Shown here piece by piece: positions 1 through 11,212 of a stretch of 64,000 nt of DNA (the first letter of the stretch is position 1; every line of letters starts with the position of its first letter). This DNA is from Amborella trichopoda (Eukaryota; Streptophyta; Magnoliopsida; Amborellales; Amborellaceae), in assembly GCF_000471905.2 (NCBI RefSeq), contig NW_006494931.1, forward strand, positions 6,857,065-6,921,064. The letters run 5' to 3'. The notes under the pieces are model-generated. The model was not told where the DNA came from. It saw only the letters and a list, made by a program, of their open reading frames with translations, and searched no databases. The position numbers and the translations under genes are program-made.

Positions 1-1022
1 TCTGTAAATGTGCGTATGGACTTGCCACATGATCCTTCCCTGACTCCCGATGATAAGAAGGGAGTTAGGCTCTGATTCTACTTGGGAGGGTCGCACCCCC
101 CAAGATTTCTAGGCACTATCCATCGAGACCCCTTTGGTAGTGTAACGTCCTCTAGTGGTGAGAGAGTAAGAGGGCAGTATCTTGCAAGGCCGCAGCCTAT
201 CAAAAACCCCAAAGCGGGTTGGGAATGTGTGCGTGAGTGAGGACACTACGAAGTAGGGCGCCAACTTGTCATTGTCCTCCCTCCTGAATAAGGGTAGAAG
301 TCACAAGCTCAGGATTGACTTATTTTGATCACTGTGGCTTCTACTTCGAGAGTTAACTACTCTGTTCTGCTTGTCTGATATCTATATTCCGTAAGATTAT
401 CTGACTGTAACTGTGATATGCAAGTAATGTTCTGTTAACTGATTTTGATTCTTTTATATGGCCTTCATGTGCACTCTGATATGTGACCTTACTCTGTAAG
501 ACAAGATACGATGTCTAACGTACTATGAGCTTGTTAACGTGTATATATTGATAGTCGAGAATGCAAGGGTAGTGATCTGCTTACTGGGCTTTTATCTCAC
601 TCCATCTTAATTTCATAACTGCAGAGTGAAGGGTGGTGGCAGCTGTGCTTAAAGTGGGTGGTAGTTTTTGAGGACCTGAAACCTGAAATCAAGAAGTTTG
701 AGAAGCCATCTTTCGAAGACTTTAGCAGTATGTTTTGGTGATTTCAGTGTTATGATGTATTCCTCATTTTTTGTATCTTTTGGGCCAATAGTGCCTTAAC
801 AATCTTGTAAAGACTTTTATTTGGGAGGAAATGAATTGGCTGTGCTTTTTGGATTGATGATTGTTGGATGTATGGATTTATTTTAGTTTTCTTTCGTGCT
901 TTGCTCTCGATTCCATGTTTTCATGCGTTGAGCCACTCCCACCTGAGTGACATTTGCAATCTTTGGTCTCGATCCAGTGCTCTATCGCCCTCCAACAGGG
1001 GTCAAAGAGCGACGTCATGACA
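1..1022 (+). mobile_element. 3' portion of a Tekay/Del-like LTR (fossil)
   Basis: This is the distal part of a long LTR whose beginning lies outside the window. It aligns by eye along its whole length with 29550-30597, the end of the complete LTR found there. Shared blocks include the 'gataagaagggag' region, the 'gtgtaacg...ctct' block, the 'gcttactg...ctcactcca' block and the terminal 'cccacctgagtgacatt'. It ends in CA at 1022, exactly where a copia gag fragment begins, so it seems to be inserted in that fragment. The 'ggaagggtcg' and 'cttactg' landmarks and the CA end fit chromovirus LTRs of the Tekay/Del type. The clade name is an inference from LTR sequence alone. Confidence 0.6.
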
Positions 1023-1810
1023 TGCTTGCTCTTCATTTTTGTCTAATGACCTGTTAATCCTTTTTTCATGTGCTTGCAGAGAACCCATTAGTTCATCAAA
1101 CAAAAAAACATCCAAGTCTTTAGATTCTTTTATTGTAGTGACTACATGATCAAATTTAGGAGGTAAACTTCTCAAAACTTTTTCAAGTACCATTTTATCA
1201 GAAAAATCTTCTCCGAATGATTTCATTTGATTTACTATCGTAGTCACCCTAACAACAAAATCTTGAATTGCGTCATTACTTTTCATAAGCAAAGTTACAA
1301 ATTCTCATCAAAGTGATTGGAGTTTTACTATTTTTACCTTATTTTTTCCTTGATACTCCCTTTGCAAAATACTCCAAGTCGCATTCGACGAAGTTGAGAA
1401 ACAATCCTTGAAAAAATTGACTCATGAACTGCTTGTTGTATGAAAAATAATGCCTTCAAAACCGTCTTTTTATTTTCTCTTATTTCTGTTCTTTGAGCTG
1501 CAGTAAGTCTAGCCTCTTCACTTTGATGCTTTGCACAACCATTCTCAACCACATCCCATAAATCTTGAAATTGAAACATAGTTTTCATTTTAATACTCCA
1601 ATGCTTATAAAAGTCTCCTTTAAAAATCGAAATTGATGGTCGAGGAATATTTGAGTTCCTATTGTTTTCCATATGGAAAAATACATGAAAATAAAGAAAT
1701 TTGTGTCACCTTCCTTTGAGTTTTGTCTCTGTCAATGCCAATCTTTGGCAAACTCGCTCTGAGGTTTTTGGGCCCACCACACCTTTGCTTCACAACCTGA
1801 GGGGTGGTTT

Positions 1811-1886
1811 CACAACCTGGGCTCTCTTTCACAACCTGGGCTCTCTTTCACAATCTGGGCTCTCTCTCACAACCTGTGCTCTGATA
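1811..1886. repeat. 19-bp tandem repeat, four copies, beside the copia primer site
   Basis: Copies of 'cacaacctgggctctcttt' start at 1811, 1830, 1849 and 1868. The last copy runs into the primer binding site. The repeat lies in the leader between primer site and gag. Confidence 0.85.
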
Positions 1887-1889
1887 CCA
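1878..1889 (-). other. Primer binding site, initiator tRNA-Met type
   Basis: On the minus strand this reads TGGTATCAGAGC, the standard primer site of plant Ty1/copia elements. It fixes the orientation of the fragment and the inner edge of its 5' LTR. Confidence 0.85.
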
Positions 1890-2699
1890 CTGTTTATTTT
1901 TTTATTTTTTTTTTAAAAAATACGAACTAAAGAACTCAAGGACAGATAGACACAACTCAACTTTACTCAATTTTTCTTTCACTCACAACACTTCAATTCA
2001 TAAAGGTCATATCTATAGGTTTGTACATCAAAACAGATCATACCATTGTAGGTCTAATCTACTGGGTCCAGTCGGGGGCAGTTTTATTAGCCAATCTCGA
2101 AGGTTTGAGCCTGTCGGCTATGCTAGTTGAAGTCTCTGGCTTTGTCAGTTTCTTGCCTTTATGGTGTTTGTTTCTAGAGTGTGTTTATGACCTCGTGGGA
2201 ATAATCTTCTTCCTCAAGATACTTGTCTTGCCGTCTTGGCGAGTCTTCTGTCTTTCGAGTCCTTTTGCAACTGGACTCAAGCTGTTGGAATCTTTTCCTT
2301 GAAGATCGTATTTTTGGATTCCTGTGTTACCAGGGATTTTTTTTTTTTGTTTTTGAGTGAGGGCTGATGCCGGCTGTTGAGGCAAGTGCTGCATCAACCT
2401 GTTTATTGGTCCAAGCATCCTTTGTGGATTTTCACTTGAACTTAGGAAGCGGCATCGTAGAGACGGTTTTCACCAACTTATTTTTATTTTGGGGATCTTT
2501 TACCCATGACCTTTCTGCCATGTCTACCCTTTTCATCCATTTTTACTCACGATGCCCTTTCAAGATTTCATCATGCCTAGCTTTTACTCACGGAACTCTT
2601 TTACTCATGGTTTTGTGACCATGCTCGTCCTTCATTTTTACTCATAGCGTTCCCTTGTTAAGGTATACACCATGCCCGTTATTTCATCATTTTTTTTTG

Positions 2700-3345
2700 T
2701 GAAGGCGTGCTTAAGGTCATGCCTCTAGAACCTGTGCGAAACAGTTTAACGTCATGTGGTCAGGATGTGCACTATAGTTTAAGGTCATACAACTGGACCG
2801 CGATGGTGATGAATGACAGTCTATGGAGGCCATTGAGTGATTATGGTAGTGGTTTGATTCACTTGAGGAAATGACATTAGGCTATCGTGGTTATGTAGCT
2901 TAAAGTCATACAACTAGAAGCGTGCAGTTTAAGGTCATGGAACTAGACCTCCACTATAGTTTAAGGTCATGGAACTAGACCTCCACTATAGTTTAAGGTC
3001 ATATAGTTTGGACTATGCAGTTTTAGGGTCGTGCAACTAGACCATAGCTGTGCAATTTAGGGTCATGTAGCACAGACTGAGGCTGTGCAGTTTAGGGTCA
3101 TGCAGCACGGACTGAGGCTGTGCAGTTTACGATCGTGCAGCACGGACCGAGGCTGTGCAATTTATGGTCCTGCAGCATGGACAGAGGCTGTGCAGTTTAC
3201 GGTCGTGCAGCATGGACCGAGGCTGAGCAGTTTCGAGTCATGCAACTAAAATCGTGTAGTTTAAGGTCCTACAACAAGACCTCCGCTACAGTTTAAGGTC
3301 ATATAGTTTGGACCATGTTGTTTAAGGGTCGCGCAATTAGACCAT
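2700..3345 (+). repeat. 35-bp minisatellite, module X copy 1
   Basis: Degenerate 35-bp units with the core 'gcagtttaaggtcatgcag' and the tail 'cggaccgaggctgt'. Units at about 3050-3240 carry 'tttagggtc' and 'gaccgaggctg'. They are closer to the large array at 50783-62380 than the copies at 27-31 kb are. Confidence 0.85.
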
Positions 3346-3349
3346 TGTG

Positions 3350-4384
3350 TGGGTCGCCATGTAGGTGGAGCTCTATGGGGAATAGGTCTATGGATGGCAT
3401 CCGACTCCTTGGGGATAAAATGGATAAGACCATTCACAAACTGAGGGCTCAGATGGAAATGGTGACCTGATGAAGGATGGCCAACAGAAGCGGACTTCAC
3501 TAATGCTTAGGGGGGCAAGCGTGGCTCCTTGGGTGAAAGATGAGATTCTATGGAGAATTGGCTTATGATAGGTAACCCGACTCTCTGGAGATAAGATAGC
3601 TTAGTGTGAAACAGACCCACCAGGAATTGATGAGGTAAGAATGACCCTAACTCCACTGGGGATAGTGGGTTGTAGTATGGGTGTGACTCCTACTGAGGGA
3701 TGGCAGACAATGGCCTTCTCTTGACTCCATTGGGGATAATAGGTCACGGCTGGGGTGCAACGGCCTGGGTGTAACTCCACTGGGGATGACAAGTCACACA
3801 GGGCTTCAGCTGGAAAGGGTGCTTGATTGAAGTTCTAGCAAGCAGAGGGATTCCAGCAAAAGTTTTGCATGGAAGGTTTTTCGCAAACAGTGGGATTCTC
3901 GACGGTTTTGTAGGGAAGGCATTTGGCGAGCAGACTTTGCCAAGAATTTGGTATAGTTGCAGAGGAAGTTTGCTTTTAGCACAGAGGACTTTCAGGTGGA
4001 GGGAAGAGCTTCGGCCTGGGTATTTTTGAGGGTAGAAGAGGCGAGAAGCATAGTGGTAGGCATTTCTGCAAGTCTTGGGAATTTTTTGGGGAGTTTTAAG
4101 GGGTTTCCTGGGGGTTGTGGTAACTTCACAGAGGTTTTGTTGACTTCCTAGCCAAAACGCTACTGGGAAAGGTTTTCAGTGTTGTTGTGAATTTCTAGTG
4201 GTTCCCAAGGACTTAGGGAAAGTTTGCAGAAGTTCTCGGTGAGGTTGTGGTGACGTCTCGACCAAAAACGTAGGAGGGGAAAGTAGGAGAAGTTCCGATG
4301 GGGCATGAATGGTCAAGGAGGTGTATAATCGTGGAAGGTGTACGATTGCAAGGGGTGAGCCCATTTGGTTAACCCAGCCAGTAT
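3350..4384 (+). other. Leader region upstream of PMD start, module X copy 1
   Basis: No gene is seen here. The sequence is rich in short 'actccactggggat' repeats (3560-3800), then runs through a 'ttgattgaagttctagcaag' stretch (3823). That stretch has counterparts at 34440 and, more loosely, at 17620 and 31530. It leads into the PMD reading frame, so it is read as the 5' leader of that antisense unit. Confidence 0.45.
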
Positions 4385-4740
4385 GTGAACCAAAGTGGCC
4401 CCTCAATGTCACTTTCATTACTGAACCCCGTTTGTTTCGAAGTACGTAAGGGAAATGACGACAACGTCAGTACTGAAGAAGGAGTGGCACTTCTTCATTG
4501 CATGCATATGAACATAGCTTCCGGAAAGAACTTGCCTACCTTAGGGAAACAAATGGTACAGGAAAGAGACTACTAATGTGGTCAACAAAAGGCCTCCGAA
4601 TTTAGGGGGAGCACCAATACCTGATGGGATACTCTTCTTGAACTACCAAGGTATTGGGGTTGTACATAAGTACTCTTGAACGTGCTTCACTATTAGCAGT
4701 CCAGTGTTCGGGCAGCCACTATGACCGTTGCTCCAACACA
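4385..4740 (+). pseudogene. PMD-unit N-terminal remnant (fossil)
   Basis: A short reading frame with 'FEVRKGNDDNVSTEEG' and 'ASGKNLPTLGKQMV' matches 18870-19030 ('FEVRKDGYGNVRTKEG', 'ALGGDFPTLGKRMV'). The following 'cagccactatgaccgttg' matches 19155-19190, just before the PMD core. The match stops near 4745, where an unrelated element begins. Function in the parent element is unknown. It is a fragment only. Confidence 0.6.
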
Positions 4741-4794
4741 ATAAAGGTGTTAGTAATTTAACCGAGTCACCTCTTGACGTGAACCCAGTTATAG

Positions 4795-5722
4795 ATGATG
4801 GAGAAGCAAAGAGCCCAAATTTTGATTATTCCTAAGGATTTGGCATCTTCACTAGAGTTGATAAAGCCCAAACCTTTGGAAATTCTAAGGGGCCCACCTG
4901 AACCAACTTCACAAGATTTCTTGAATGATCCACCAGCCTGGGATCAAGAATTGGATGTTGAAAATCTAACCATGTTACCTCTGCAAGAGGTCGGCTCTCT
5001 AGAAGTCATTAACGACTTGAGCACAACTCTGATAACCTGAGCACCACCATATCAAGAGAATTCATCATGTGAAAAACAAGTTCCCAACGGAACATAAAGC
5101 CTTGTAGGGGCAACCCCATCAAAATATTCAATAGGGGCAAACTCCTCTCATGAAGAGGATACAATAGAGGTAACTAATGAGATTGAACCCTTTTTCGTTG
5201 ACTCGCAACATGTGGTAAGGCCATCTGATACCAACTTAATCACTCTTCTAGTGTGAGAGTCTCATCTTGCTCGAGCATTGAGCAGGACCCTAATATGGAG
5301 TTAACCTCTGAAAAGCAATTCAAAATTTGCAATGAAATAGATTATCGAAAAAGAGTTAGGTGATAACTCACCCCTTTCAAGTAACCAAATGAGGCATTCA
5401 TGCCTCATATTTCAAAAGGCATTAACGCCTAATGAGTAACATAAAATACACCATTAACGGGAAAACCCTGATGAGCCTATCTGTCCATACAGAAGACTAA
5501 GGGATTAGGAAACTGAGAGTGATTTGTAGTCCCAAAATCAAAGTTCAAGTGGACCAGTTTAAAGGAAACGTTCAACGGAAAATCAACAACCGTTGTCAAA
5601 GAGAACTTGGATGCCAACTTGAATTAAGGGAAATCAGAGGAAGACCGATATTTGAACCTCCCTACCATTTGGAGGAGGGAAAGATGATCGAATTCTTACA
5701 TGATCTTAAGGTGACTTGCTAA
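4795..5722 (+). pseudogene. Retroelement-like coding remnants, no recognised domain
   Basis: Two short reading frames (4795-5040 and 5519-5722) have coding-like composition: proline, glutamate and leucine rich, with blocks such as 'PPEPTSQDFLNDPPAWDQEL' and 'RPIFEPPYHLEEGKMIEFL'. They precede the noncoding 3' region of the element. I do not recognise the protein. It may be a linker or 3' coding part of the Tat-like element. Confidence 0.3.
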
Positions 5723-5841
5723 AAAAAAAAAAAGAGGGCACTTTTTTACTCTTCTTCATCCCCTCCCCCCTCCCCCCCTCTTCCTATGTCACTGTTTTCT
5801 TCTTCAAAAAAAAAAAATAAGTAAATAAATAACGAAGGAAA

Positions 5842-6010
5842 CCCAAGCGTTGGAAAAAAGACTACTGGGCTGAACACCCAAAAGGGACCCCAGAGTGATG
5901 AAAAAATAACAAAATAAAAAATTCGTTGGGCTGAAATACCGAAAGGTACCCCAAGCATTGGAAAAAAAGGCTACCGGGTTGAACACCCGAAAGGAACCCC
6001 GGGGTGATGA
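5842..6010 (+). repeat. 107-bp tandem duplication with half-unit similarity
   Basis: Two copies start at 5842 and 5949. Each has 'cccaagcgttggaaaaaa', then a 'gggctgaacacccaaaaggg' block and 'gagtgatgaaaaa'. A further internal copy of the 'gggctgaaatacc' block lies between them. It sits at the start of the 3' noncoding region. Confidence 0.75.
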
Positions 6011-6734
6011 AAAAGAAGAAGTTCTCTCCTTCCTTCTACTCTCTAAAGTCTTTTCTCTCTAAACATCTTCTCTTCCTCCCCTTGAGTCAAAGTGCTGTTA
6101 AAAGAAAAAAAATAAATATTAGCCTGACGGAATACTGTTAAGAACCTAGATTGTTTGAAACTTCGAAAGGTGAGTGGTGGAGGAACGAAATCGGAAATCC
6201 AAAGAGATTCTGAACACCCTGGAGCGGTATCCTATATTTTCAATACTCTATTTCGCTCAAAACTCTAGAGAACTCTCCTTGAATTGCCATAAAAGAGCTG
6301 AGGTTGGAAGATAAAGAAATACTTGATGATTCCTCGTCTTGAAGATTCAAGAAAGGATCCTATACACTCACATAGGGACCACCAGAGGGGCCACAGGTAG
6401 CAAAACTATAAGGCCCGTCCCTTTTAAAAGCGCTTTTTCAATCTGATTGTTAAAACCCTCCAATTCTAAAGCTCTTTTAGAAAGGACTTCCTCCATCATT
6501 ACAAGAGGTTAAACCGTTAATCGATTTGTCCTTGTTCTCGAAGCCAACTTCCTACGCCTGTTATGAAGGTTTGAATCTAGTCAGGCACTCTATGGTTGTA
6601 TGAGTATAACTACCAACTACCACATATCGGAGGTGGGTGAACCTCGCCAATGACGATATTGGCTAGTTTGAGAACATTTTTCTCTCAACTGGATCCCCTA
6701 GGAGAAATGAGGCAAACTCATCCCTGTGTGTGCG
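6011..6734 (+). other. Noncoding 3' region of the Tat-like fragment
   Basis: No gene, RNA or clear repeat is recognised. Pyrimidine-rich 6010-6080 is followed by unremarkable sequence leading to the tandem repeats at 6735. Confidence 0.4.
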
Positions 6735-7575
6735 TATGTCCCAAAGTCTAATTTATAAAAAAACATCAAACTAGTGTGACGTTAAAGAGCCGAGATAGAA
6801 AAAATATCAAACTCATGCGACGTTAAAGAGTCGAGACAGGAAAAATGTCAAACTCGTGAGACGTTAAAGAGCTGAGACAAGAAAGATGTCAAACTCGTGC
6901 AACATAAAAGAGAGCCAAGCTGATATCGTTTACCCCCGTATGACGTAAAAGGTCTGGTGTATTCAGGGCACAACCACCTTGTCCCAATGGAAAGATGTCA
7001 AAACTCGTGTGACGTAGGCAGGTACCGTCTATCCCCATATGACGTGAAAGGTTGGGTGTATTCAGCGCACAGCCACCTTGTTTAATAGAAAGACGTCAAA
7101 CTCATGCGACGTAAAACAGCCGAGACAGGTATCGTCTATTCCCACATGACGTGAAAATTTGGGTGTATCCAGGGCATAACCACCCTGTTTCAATGGAAAA
7201 ATGTCAAACTAGTGCGACGTAAAAGAGTTGAGGCAGGTACTGCCTATCCCTGTATGTCATAAAAGGTCAGGTGTATCTAGGGCACAACCACCCTATTCGA
7301 TGAAAAAACATCAAACTCGTGCGACGTAAAAGAGATGAGGTAGGTGCCGTTTATCCCCGTATGACATGAAAGGTCAGGTGTATCCAGGGTGCAACCACCC
7401 TGTTCGATGCAAAAACATCGAACCCGTGAGACGTAAAAGAGCCGAGGCAGGTACCGTCTAGCCTCGTATGACGCAAAAAGGTCGAGTGTATCCAGGGCAC
7501 AATCACCCTATTCAATGGATTCCGCTATCCCTGTATTAACGTAAAAGGGTTGGGTGTATGGTCCATCACTGCATG
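6735..7575 (+). repeat. Two-tier tandem repeat (~48 bp, then ~115 bp units)
   Basis: About four short units near 48 bp ('aaatgtcaaactcgtgagac' type, 6760-6900) are followed by about six longer units near 115 bp. The long units add a 'gtaccgtctatccccgtatg' block and a 'gggcacaaccaccctgt' block. The long unit looks like the short unit with an inserted segment, so amplification happened at two stages. Confidence 0.85.
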
Positions 7576-8270
7576 ACGCTAAAATTCTTAAAGGGCTCTA
7601 TGGTTGCAGGAGTAAAAACTGCTAACTAACCATGTTTTTTGAAATATCTTTCTCTTTTCAAAATTTTCACTATATGTCTTGTGTTTTCCAAAAAAATTAA
7701 TTTCTTTGTTAAAATCGTAACCTGTCCTTGCTCCAGGTTCTATTTCAAATCTCCCCCTACATTCAAAAAAATTCTAAAAAACTCCTAAAAAATCAAAGGA
7801 GCTTGGACACCTGTATATGATGCTTACTGTGTTGACGCGATTACCGCGTTGCTACCTCATCTGTCACTTCGGATTCGGCCAGATAGGTCTCTTCTTATAA
7901 AAAGCCTTTTCTTATAGATAGCCTTAGGAAACCTTAAGGAGATCAAAGAAAATGCTAGGGTTTAAAATTCAAACTACAAACACCCCTGAAGTTAAGTGGC
8001 ATGGCTATGAAATCCAACTCGAGTTTCAAGCTTGTGTAACTCACCGACATCTCACGTCAAAAACGCTAGGAGGAAAAATGCCCTAGGTGGGTGAGCTTGG
8101 TGAGCGCAATGACTTGGAGGGATAGTTGGTGTGCCCCTTGACCACATGACCTCAAGAAGAAATTTTAAATGTCTGCTTTATCTTTGACGTTCACCTCTCC
8201 CTCGAAGGATAGGAAACACCAAAGTGTCTACTTCTTTGCCATTCACATGTCCATCAAAGGACAAGGATTG
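7576..8270 (+). other. Noncoding spacer before the 3' LTR
   Basis: AT-rich sequence with no recognisable gene. A 'ttcttataaaaagcc' TATA-like string lies at about 7891. It ends in the polypurine tract. Confidence 0.4.
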
Positions 8271-8285
8271 CCAAAGAGAGGAAAC
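8271..8285 (+). other. Polypurine tract
   Basis: 'ccaaagagaggaaac' lies immediately before TGTAGACAG at 8286. This is the expected position of the plus-strand primer of an LTR element and sets the orientation and the LTR start. Confidence 0.65.
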
Positions 8286-9500
8286 TGTAGACAGCTCATT
8301 TTAAATCTGACAAATTCTATGGTTTTCTGAACCCTTAGGACCAAATTATCCTAGTAGAACCAATTTAATTACCACAAAAATACCCAAATCCTATCCTAAT
8401 TCAAAGTAGAGCCTATGATCGTTCCAACGGTTCAAGAATCGCCTGAATCGGACCTACAGATAAAAAGATATAATAAATGACAATTTAGTCCCTATAAGAC
8501 CCAACTGTCAGGCCGTGGGCCGGGCTGTAACGGGCCCAAATGCGGGCTGATGATGCAATCAATTTATCTGATGGCACAGTAAACATATTTTCTTTAATTA
8601 GATAGGGCTAAAACTTCATGATAAATTCAAAAAATTCCGAAAAAACTCCAAACCATTTAGGAAAAATCACCAATTGAATCTAATAAATACTCACTCTCCC
8701 TAACTCAAAAAGAGAGAGAAAAAGAGACCAAAAAAACACCTTAGAAATTCTTGAATTCCAAAAATTACCCAAAAATACTAAAAATAGGAAAAACCCTTAG
8801 AAAATTCCTAAAAAGTTAGGAAAAATCCCAAAAAATCCCAAAAGTTTTTTAGAAAATCTCAGCATTCATATTCAACCTCTGAAAATCACAAAACCCTTAG
8901 AAAAGTAAGGAAATTGTCCTCTAGACCCTAGAGAAATATAGAGAAACCAATAGAGATTGAAACCATAGAGCTTAAGAAAGACATAAACCCGAACCTCCTG
9001 AGACCCTAACCCCCAAGCTTGGGAAAACTTAGACCTAGGGCCCAAACACCCTAGATTAAAACTAGATATAGGGCACAACAACCCTAGATCTAACCCTTCT
9101 ACGCCAGAGATCTAATGGTCAACATTCGAATTAGAGAGGCAAAGAGGATCGGTTCTGATGCGGGTGAGCTCTCGAAGGCTCGGGACCCCAGGCCCTCCGG
9201 CCCAGTTTGGTATTGTTTCTCCCTCTCTATTTTTTATTCTTTTATTGTTTTATTTCTATTTTTATTTATTTTGATCTGTTAACTTTGTCTTAAAATCATA
9301 TTTTAATACTTTGGATCATGCTGGCTCTGCCACAGATCTGAGAGTAGATCTGCTTGTTTTCGGTCAAATTGGCCTCAAATATGAATTCGATCAGTCCCAC
9401 TTTCTCTATCACTTTATTTGCATCTATTTTATTAGTTTAAGGTGTTAAAATTTGAGAGATATTCATCGGAAGATCTGTAAGATTTTCATCGTAAACAAAG
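8286..9500 (+). mobile_element. 3' LTR of the Tat-like fragment (right end unclear)
   Basis: Starts TGTAGACAG after a polypurine tract. It contains a GC-rich 'ggccgtgggccgggctgtaa' stretch (8512) and A-rich 'aaaattcc' repeats (8620-8860). It runs to a 54-bp duplication at 9471-9563, where reversed module X begins. No second LTR of this type is in the window, so the end cannot be fixed. Confidence 0.5.
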
Positions 9501-9563
9501 CTATATGACCAAATCTTCAGCGGAATATCTGTAAGATTTTCATCGTAAACAAAGCTATATGAC
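9471..9563. repeat. 54-bp-spaced duplication at an element junction
   Basis: The string from 'atctgtaagattttcatc' to 'aaagctatatgac' occurs at 9471-9509 and 9525-9563. The second copy continues into reversed module X; the first belongs to the LTR side. The duplication therefore spans the junction between two elements. Confidence 0.8.
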
Positions 9564-11212
9564 TTTAAGCCATAGTGCACGTCCTGGCCGCATGACGTTA
9601 AACTGCTTCCCTTTTATGACCTTAAACACACCCTCACACAAGAGCACACACCCTTTACATGTGTCTTTACGCATGCCTTCCATTACTGACCCATCCGTGT
9701 GCACACATCACCTCCCCAATAAATCCATGTTCCTCCATTACCATTCATCATTCCCTAGTGAGTCTCACCCGGGGTCACAAAATGGTGAGCCATCCCGCCA
9801 TCCATACTCGCCGTCAGCTAGTGGGTCACCACTTTTAACCAACCATTCATACATGATCCACTTTTCATAGGTAGCCTCTTGCCATCTTCCCAAAGTGAGT
9901 CAAAACCACCACCATACTCACTCCATGGCCTCCACAGATTTCCATTTATCACCACCATGGTCCAAACTATATGACCTTAAACTATAGCGGAGGTCAAGTT
10001 GCACGACCTTAAATTGTATGGTCCTAGTTGCATGATTCTAAATTGCCTAACCACGGTCCAAGCTATATGACCTTAAACCATAGAGCACGTCCTGACCGCA
10101 TGACATTAAACTGCTTTGCACAGGTCCCTTAGGCATAACCCTAAACATGCCTTCCCAAAAAAAAGAAAGAGAAAAAGAATAATGAGCATGGTGTATAGCT
10201 GAACAAGGGAATGTCACGAGTAAAAATGACGGACTGACATGGTCACGAAACCATGAGTAAGAGACTTTCGTTAAAAATAAAAAGCCGAGCACGATGAAAA
10301 CCCAACAGGGCACTGTGAGAAAAAATGAAAAAAAAATAAGGGTCGACATGGCCAAAAGGTTATGGGTAAAAGAGCCCTGAATAAAAGGAAGTTGGTGAAA
10401 ACCGTCTCTACGACGCCGCTTTCCAAGTCCATGTGAAAATCCACAAATGACGCTTGGATCAATAAACAGGTTGATGCAGCATTTGCCTCAACAGGCGGCT
10501 TCAACCCACATTCAAAACAGAAAAACTCCTGGTGTCACAATACCAGGACTAAAAAATATGAGCATCAAGCAAGATTCCTACAACCTAAGTCCATTTACAA
10601 AAAGGACTCGAAGGACAGAAGACTCGTCAAGAAGGTAGGACAAGTCTCATAAAGAAGAGAAACATTCCCTAGAGGTCACTAAACTCACTCTAAGATGCTG
10701 AAGATGCCCTAAGAAGATCAAGTCAGCAAGAACTTGAACCTGTTATGCAACAAAAATGCTAACAAAAGGTCGGGGTACCTCGACTGATGCACCACGCAGA
10801 CGGACGCCAACCAAAGGCCCTTCAGCAGACCATCTAAAACAAACAAAAAAACAACTAAACCCAAATCAAATGGGAAAAATGCCCTTCAGCATGGCACTCG
10901 ACTGCCAGACGGGGCTGATTCTGACCAACGAGGTCCGTAAAAAATCTGGAACTGTCAGAATCACAAATAATCCCTTGAGGGTGAGGACTTTGACAGGATC
11001 CCTCAAAAAAGTCTCTTCTGCCCCTAAAGTCTCCACGGATGGACCTGTACATTGCATTCAAACATTTGAGCATCTTAGTTACAGTATTACATGGATTTCC
11101 TCAACGTTCACGTGGTGCTAGGGCTAGAAAGAAAAAAGTAATAAAGCTAAAGGAAATTATCAAATGTTGTCCTTCTCGCTTCTCTCGAAGCACAACATTC
11201 GGCGGGGCAAGC
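9501..11212 (-). mobile_element. Module X copy 2, reversed, leading into LTR A (fossil)
   Basis: Reverse-complement match to 2090-3000 and 25480-26500. 9545-10130 holds minisatellite-like units ('gaccttaaac', 'gcatgac'). 10150-10560 matches the 'gagtaaaaatg', 'gtgaaaaccgtctctacgac' stretch, and 10560-10740 matches 2150-2340. 10740-11212 links it to LTR A. The final 'gcacaacattcg...ggcaagc' also precedes LTR C (as its complement at 23603-23625). So module X lies directly inside the 3' LTR in both copies. PMD parts are not seen here. Confidence 0.6.
9545..10130 (-). repeat. 35-bp-type minisatellite, degenerate, reversed
   Basis: Complementary versions of the 'tatagtttaaggtcatatag' and 'catgcggtcaggacgtgc' units seen at 2740-3000 and 26440-26600. 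Units are mixed in length and poorly conserved. Confidence 0.6.

Larger units (their letters stand above)
1023..2035 (-). mobile_element. Ty1/copia fragment: gag start, primer site, part of LTR (fossil)
   Basis: On the minus strand, 1672-1334 and 1292-1023 read as the N-terminal half of a copia Gag (DUF4219/UBN2 type). Typical features are a start with a short 'FKGDFYKHWSIKMKTMF' block, a 'LWDVVENG' block and a later 'KMVLEKVLRSLPPKFDHVV' block. Upstream at 1878-1889 is a perfect copia-type primer binding site, TGGTATCAGAGC, which pairs with initiator tRNA-Met. The sequence to the right (about 1890-2035) reads as the end of the 5' LTR. The element is incomplete and broken. Its gag side stops where the LTR ending at 1022 begins, and its LTR side runs into module X. 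The right boundary is approximate. Confidence 0.8.
2036..4745 (+). mobile_element. Module X copy 1: Tat-family 3' region with minisatellite and antisense PMD start (fossil)
   Basis: This block shares its order of parts with 25300-35050 and, reversed, with 9501-11212. The order is a partial 332-bp-type unit ('gtccagtcgggggc'), a 'gcgagtcttctgtc' stretch (2240), a 'ttttcacttgaac...gaccatgctc' stretch (2400-2690) and the 35-bp minisatellite (2700-3340). A 'gtgtgggtcgccatgtaggt' stretch (3350-3830), a leader (3830-4380) and the start of the PMD reading frame (4385-4740) follow. In the giant element at 21147-45217 the same module sits between integrase and the 3' LTR, opposite in strand to gag-pol. 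This copy is therefore read as a piece of another, minus-oriented element of that family. Confidence 0.6.
4746..9500 (+). mobile_element. Second, different Tat-like element: 3' half with LTR (fossil)
   Basis: This plus-oriented fragment has coding-like remnants (4795-5722), a noncoding 3' region with two kinds of tandem repeat (5842-7575), a polypurine tract (8271-8285) and an LTR starting TGTAGACAG at 8286. The repeat vocabulary ('gacgtaaaagagccgag', 'ccccgtatgacgt', 'gggcacaaccaccctg', 'ggttgaacacccgaaagg') is of a kind seen in 3' regions of plant Tat/Retand elements. No RT or integrase is visible. The fragment lies between two module X copies and is broken. The family call is an inference. 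Confidence 0.5.

Noticed and set aside
10756-11121. A 121-residue frame next to LTR A
   Set aside because: It falls in reversed module X, is not kept in the other copies, and shows no domain.
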